From Parasitella parasitica (lineage: Eukaryota > Mucoromycota > Mucoromycetes > Mucorales > Mucoraceae), in NCBI GenBank assembly GCA_025201805.1, contig MU619272.1, forward strand, positions 1 to 64,000: a stretch of 64,000 nt of DNA, written 5' to 3'. The notes under the pieces were generated by a model, which was given only the letters and a program-made list of their open reading frames with translations, was not told where the DNA came from and did not search any database. The translations under genes and the position numbers were made by a program. Shown here one piece after another: positions 59,623 through 64,000 of the stretch (the first letter of the stretch is position 1; each line of letters opens with the position of its first letter).

Positions 59623-62600
59623 TTTTATTGTATGGGATGAAAAAAGCAAATTTAATACAAAGAAGGGTATTACGAAATACATTTGTGCATATTTTAGATG
59701 GGATGATCATGACGTACTTGTTTAACATGTGTAATCTCTATTTATCACGATATTCTATTTTCTGGAAGAATACATAGCACATCTATTAAGTGGAGTTCTA
59801 TGCCATATATACATACCTGACCAATTTATTATCTAGTATAACGTATTTCAGGCTATGGTTTTCGAGCATTAGCTTAACAATTTCTTTGCACTGAAGTCGT
59901 ATGATGCAAGTCTTTCCTCAGTTTAAACTATAAAGCAAATGTGTGGTTTATTAAAGCCATTTGACATAAAAATAAATAAGTGCTTAAGTTAATCCGATCC
60001 TGTCGTGCCAATTTCTTGAAAAAGGCATAACAGATGATCATATAATTTTTTTTTTTTTTTTAAAAAAAAAGGAAATCCTTATGGATGTTTGAATAAGATT
60101 AGCTTCAAAATTTAGAACAGGTAGTAGATTCAATATAGATCAATTCTACAAGGCATTATATAACTAACTCTATTCAATATCTTGCGAATATAAAACATTA
60201 GATCCGACCCAGGAACGGTTGTCCTCACGGAGTCAAAATAATGGCAACCATTGTATTCTATAGGTACAATGAACCAAAAGTCGACCAGGTAACGGATGAA
60301 GGTTTTTAACCCCAAAGGTAAACAAATGTCAAAAAGTGAATTGTATAAAGATAATATAAAATAGACAGGAGGCACCTGAGGAGCCCTACTAATATACTGA
60401 GGCTAAACATTTGTATCGAATAGTCGTGTTATGCACCCAGAAAACTGCTGTTCGCTTTGAGAGTTTTGTGTATCGAGCCGTTTTTCAGTGTCATGGTTGG
60501 CCAGTCTTCATCGCTTCATATTTATGACAGCCTTGCTCCCCATATACTTGATTTAATTATAATTGAGAAATGAACACTTGATGGCTACAAGTGAGTATAG
60601 CAAGTGAACTTATTTCGCTTATAGAAATTATAACATTTCACGCTGACGCGTCTCATTTATTTTCAATTGATGTTGTAAAACTAAGCAGACAGGAAAAAGA
60701 CAATACAGGGAATCAGATATATATTATTAAATGAAAGCAAAGTTTATTAATTACAACTAGAATTGATATTGACGGGATATCATCTGCAGATAGATATTTT
60801 TTACAGCTTAAAAGCAAGAACTTTAGCTTCGTGTGCCATTTTTTGACTGATTTTTATAATCAAAAGTGCCCTGAAGACACCAGAAATAGTATCCATTGGG
60901 AAAAAACTATATTATATATGATTTTAGTGCAATTTGAGCATGATTTTTTTTCGATGCAAAATGACGGATTTTTTCGATTTTTTCCTTGTATCCACGCATC
61001 CAAAATCATGGATTATGCATTATTCTCAATTTGGACCTCAAAAATGCAACTTTTTACTATGACATATATTGGAGGAAAATGATCGTAAAAGACCATTCCA
61101 TGGTCTGAAAGACTGGGAATGCGCTTTGATTAAGCAAAATGTTGATTTTTTCCTTTTAATCTGTTTTTGAGGTTTTTCGGCAGAACTCTTCCCATAAGCA
61201 TACGGGACTTATGAAACAATACCATCGTGTAGAGCGCCCAAAAATACAGCTATTATCATAGACTGACAGCCATGGTATGCATAGTATCAGAGGATGATAT
61301 CTTGCCTCAAAGGAGTAATTTTGGTTTCGAATTGTCCAAATGGAGTTTCTGAAAGAATTTTTTCTTTCTGATTTTGGATATTTTTAATCTCCGCCATCAA
61401 AGATAAATGGTGTTTTTTTTTTTGAAGAAAGCATTAGCTTTGAGAAGCCATAGCTTGCCCAATTCAAAAGAAAAACAATTGAAATTTAATCCATTTAAAT
61501 GGTGTGCTTTTAAGCTTTCCAATGGTAGTACTTGCATGTCTGTACCTAGCCAAACGATATCACACTCCGATTTTGAAAAATACTTTGCTGAAAAAAGTCA
61601 GAAAAGTCGTTACCTTTATCTGATTTCAACTCAAAGAGGATAAAAACTTGCTCTAAGCTATGCAAATATGTAATCAAAAGTGCCTTATAGTCCAATGCAT
61701 TACTTTGTATTACTTTTTTTGTGTTTGACATTGCTGAACATTGTCTCTTACAGTTTTTGTCTTTTTTCTGACAATAACACACTGAAGTTCGCGTAGATCA
61801 AAAAAAAAAAAAAATCAGGCGCCTAAAATCTACACACACTTTTGAACCTTTCTAATATTATGGAAAAGATGGCTATTCTACTGTGCAACTGGATATAGAG
61901 AACCAAGCTTGGTATATATCTGATCCTTGTTTGTCATCTGATGAGTTGATTTTTGTATTATTAGTGTAAAATAAACCTGAATAAATGCCTACGTTGATTG
62001 AGAAGTAATAGCCAAGCTTATTTCACTATTTCACGGCTGAATGTAAAATGCATCATAATCCATTTGATGTGGAAATGCTCTTTGGATCAAGGCGATGAAA
62101 AAGGAGTGCAATTATTTTAGCTACATGTCTTAATGAATGACTCTTTCGAATTGTTAGTGTTTAGTTTGGTTGAGCTTGATGTACATCATGGATCGATTAG
62201 TCATATTCTATGCAATAATAATAGAGCTAAGTCAATTACATGATATAGCGCGCAATTATAAATACGAGCCTGTTCATTTTTTAAACAAATATCACGCATC
62301 TTGAAGCAAAGTTACGTACTCATTTGAATTGCGCCTATCAAAAACAATTTATCATTAGAATCCAACAAGAACATTCTCCCCTTTTCTTGAACCCCCTCTT
62401 TTTTACATGTGGGCTTAAATCAACTATCATATACATGTACATGTACATATGCAATGCAGTCAATCACCTGAGCGTTTTATTATTATAATGCCTCATATTC
62501 AACCAAACAGCACCCGAAAATTTGGTTTGCAAACAACGCTCTCCTCGTCTCCTTGAATCAGAGAAGTCGTAATTAAAAAAAAAAAAAAAAAAAGAAACGC

Positions 62601-64000
62601 TGTATAACTAAATATTTAAGAAACCTTACGGATCAAGTTAGAAAAAATCTAGTATAAAAAGAGGCAAATTTTATTTTATTATCAAAATTCCTTAAAGAAT
62701 TAAAAGATCAATTGGTGAACAAATGTCAACATAAAAAAAAACAAAACAAAACATAAAGTCGAAACATGCAAAAAAGGAATATTATTTATCACTTTTCTCT
62801 TCATAAACTCACTAAACATACCTAGTGGATAAAACGCATTGCTTTAGGAAGCTGTCATTTGTGAACATCTCCAATGACTATTTGTAACAATAGATAATTG
62901 TACACTACAAGTATGTTTTTTACATCTTATATGGCAGTTTATTATATGGAACGGTTTACAGCATTAGTTAGGATAAACTATCTGACCTCTTTTATCTGTA
63001 TGACAGATACTAAAGAAATAACCTTATTATATGAATTTTTTTGTTATCTTGGGCAAAAAAAAAGTATAACAGCATAGATCAGCCCAGATAACGGCAATAT
63101 AAAATATGTAACAGAAAGACCCTCTAAGCTACTGCAATGAGCTGCTTATTTATATATAACACCTTTTTTTTTGTGATATTTACGAAGAAATAGTTTATTT
63201 CACTCTTGAGCGAGAAATGATCTGCAAGCCCCTGGCAAAATAAACCTCCTGATCGGGTATAGTAAGAAGAGCGTAATTTTCTATTTATGATAGACACTGA
63301 TACATGAATGCATGCATCAATGGGGTACTTTTGGAATTTTTAAGATTTTTTCAATTTTAGTAAAAATTAGATATAAGATGGGCAATTCATAATGCAACAT
63401 TAATTTTGCTATGTTTATCAATGGTGTAAAATAATAAGACAGAAAAAGATAAATAGGTGGTGGGAAAGAAGAAACGAAGAGACACCAAAGATGGTTTGAA
63501 CTGATAAAGATAAACCTGATATACGTGTATACGAAAATAAAGCACTTGGTTTTTTGTACATGCTTCATGATAATAATAACGCATTTACATGACACTTATT
63601 TATTCCCTTGACATGCTTCTTTTTTCTTTTTAGCGACTTCAATTCACATAATCACATCTCAAATCAACAGTGATATACTCGCAGCTACACTAACAATTGC
63701 ATGTTTTGTTCATAATAAATATTTTGATGCAGTAAATAACTATCTGAGGGGAGAAGGGTACGCACCAATAAAGGAGTTGTATAAGATCATGTATGTTCAA
63801 ATGTACAGAGATTTTTATCTGTACAAAACAAGTAAATACTAGTGTTTTCCCAAGTTTCCCCCTGGAAATTTGCCTTCTAAATGTATTTTGAAAGGGGAAA
63901 AAAAGTACGGAAGAAAATAACCACATAGAGCGTAAAGGAGTTGGTAGCATTTTCTTGCATCTATACAAACAACAGAAGCCCCTGAATCAAGCAATAAATA
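59623..64000. other. 4.4 kb stretch with no supported gene
   Basis: The end of the window is AT-rich and broken by stops on both strands. I see homopolymer tracts (60045-60070, 61801-61814, 62577-62593), a 14-bp palindrome ATGTACATGTACAT at 62435-62448, and a 14-mer TAATCAAAAGTGCC repeated at 60857-60870 and 61671-61684. The frame at 60831-61082 (+) is Phe/Met-rich and unconvincing. It could be element debris or a long regulatory region for a gene beyond the window. Confidence 0.5.

Noticed and set aside
60831-61082. Open frame rich in Phe, Met and Ile
   Set aside because: Composition follows the T-rich DNA; no splice sites, promoter or family signature.
62432-62448. ACATGT palindromes as a regulatory operator
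   Set aside because: Simple alternating repeat in AT-rich DNA with no gene nearby to regulate.

Overview
The window is nuclear DNA from a filamentous fungus, most likely an early-diverging Mucoromycota species (Mucor, Parasitella or Absidia type). The evidence is AT-rich DNA with many A/T homopolymers, dense genes with many 40-90 nt introns (GTAAGT/GTATGT donors, CTAAC-like branch sites, TAG/CAG acceptors), a CipC/DUF3759 gene, Tc1/mariner relics, and a mainly housekeeping gene set that includes MAF1, TTC7/YPP1, SRA1 and a UBX7-type protein. I rebuilt the exon structures by hand from splice signals and reading-frame phase. Every multi-exon model reported as a firm gene keeps frame from ATG to stop.

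Layout. 1-5.9 kb: tRNA-Gly(GCC), a PhoD-like phosphatase, ribosomal protein L5 and a small basic coiled-coil protein. 7-12.7 kb: a three-repeat Myb factor converging on a large TTC7/YPP1 gene. 13.4-18.2 kb: ARF1 and an RPL7-family gene (divergent pair), an unknown 145-residue protein and the mitochondrial S-adenosylmethionine carrier. 19-24.8 kb: a tyrosine phosphatase, a PAS-kinase-like Ser/Thr kinase, a COQ11-like oxidoreductase and Cu/Zn superoxide dismutase. 25-33.4 kb: a Nab3/NCOA5-like RNA-binding protein, the PRP22/DHX8 splicing helicase, an EEF1AKMT4-like methyltransferase and a CXXC zinc protein. 33.4-39.7 kb: a candidate solo LTR, a UBA-UAS-UBX protein and a decayed mariner transposase. 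39.7-49.7 kb: triosephosphate isomerase, a C2H2 zinc-finger factor, MAF1, an F-box/ZnF-UBP/DUSP protein, an unknown repeat-bearing protein and the RIM2 pyrimidine nucleotide carrier. 50-53.8 kb: a dead transposase, a frameshifted ORF with tandem repeats, SRA1 and a gene fragment. 53.8-59.6 kb: methionine aminopeptidase 1, CipC, a short TUG/UBX4-like protein and a ubiquitin C-terminal hydrolase. 59.6-64 kb: a 4.4 kb stretch with no supported gene.

The genes do not form one pathway. Loose themes are ubiquitin/p97 biology (UBX7-type, F-box/ZnF-UBP/DUSP, TUG, UCH), mitochondrial transport (two carriers) and translation/Pol III control (L5, L7, MAF1, tRNA-Gly). I see no prokaryote-type system, CRISPR or biosynthetic cluster. 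The most unusual items are the F-box/ZnF-UBP/DUSP architecture, several exons of 3-18 nt, two genes whose stop codons lie 2 bp apart, and the transposon relics.
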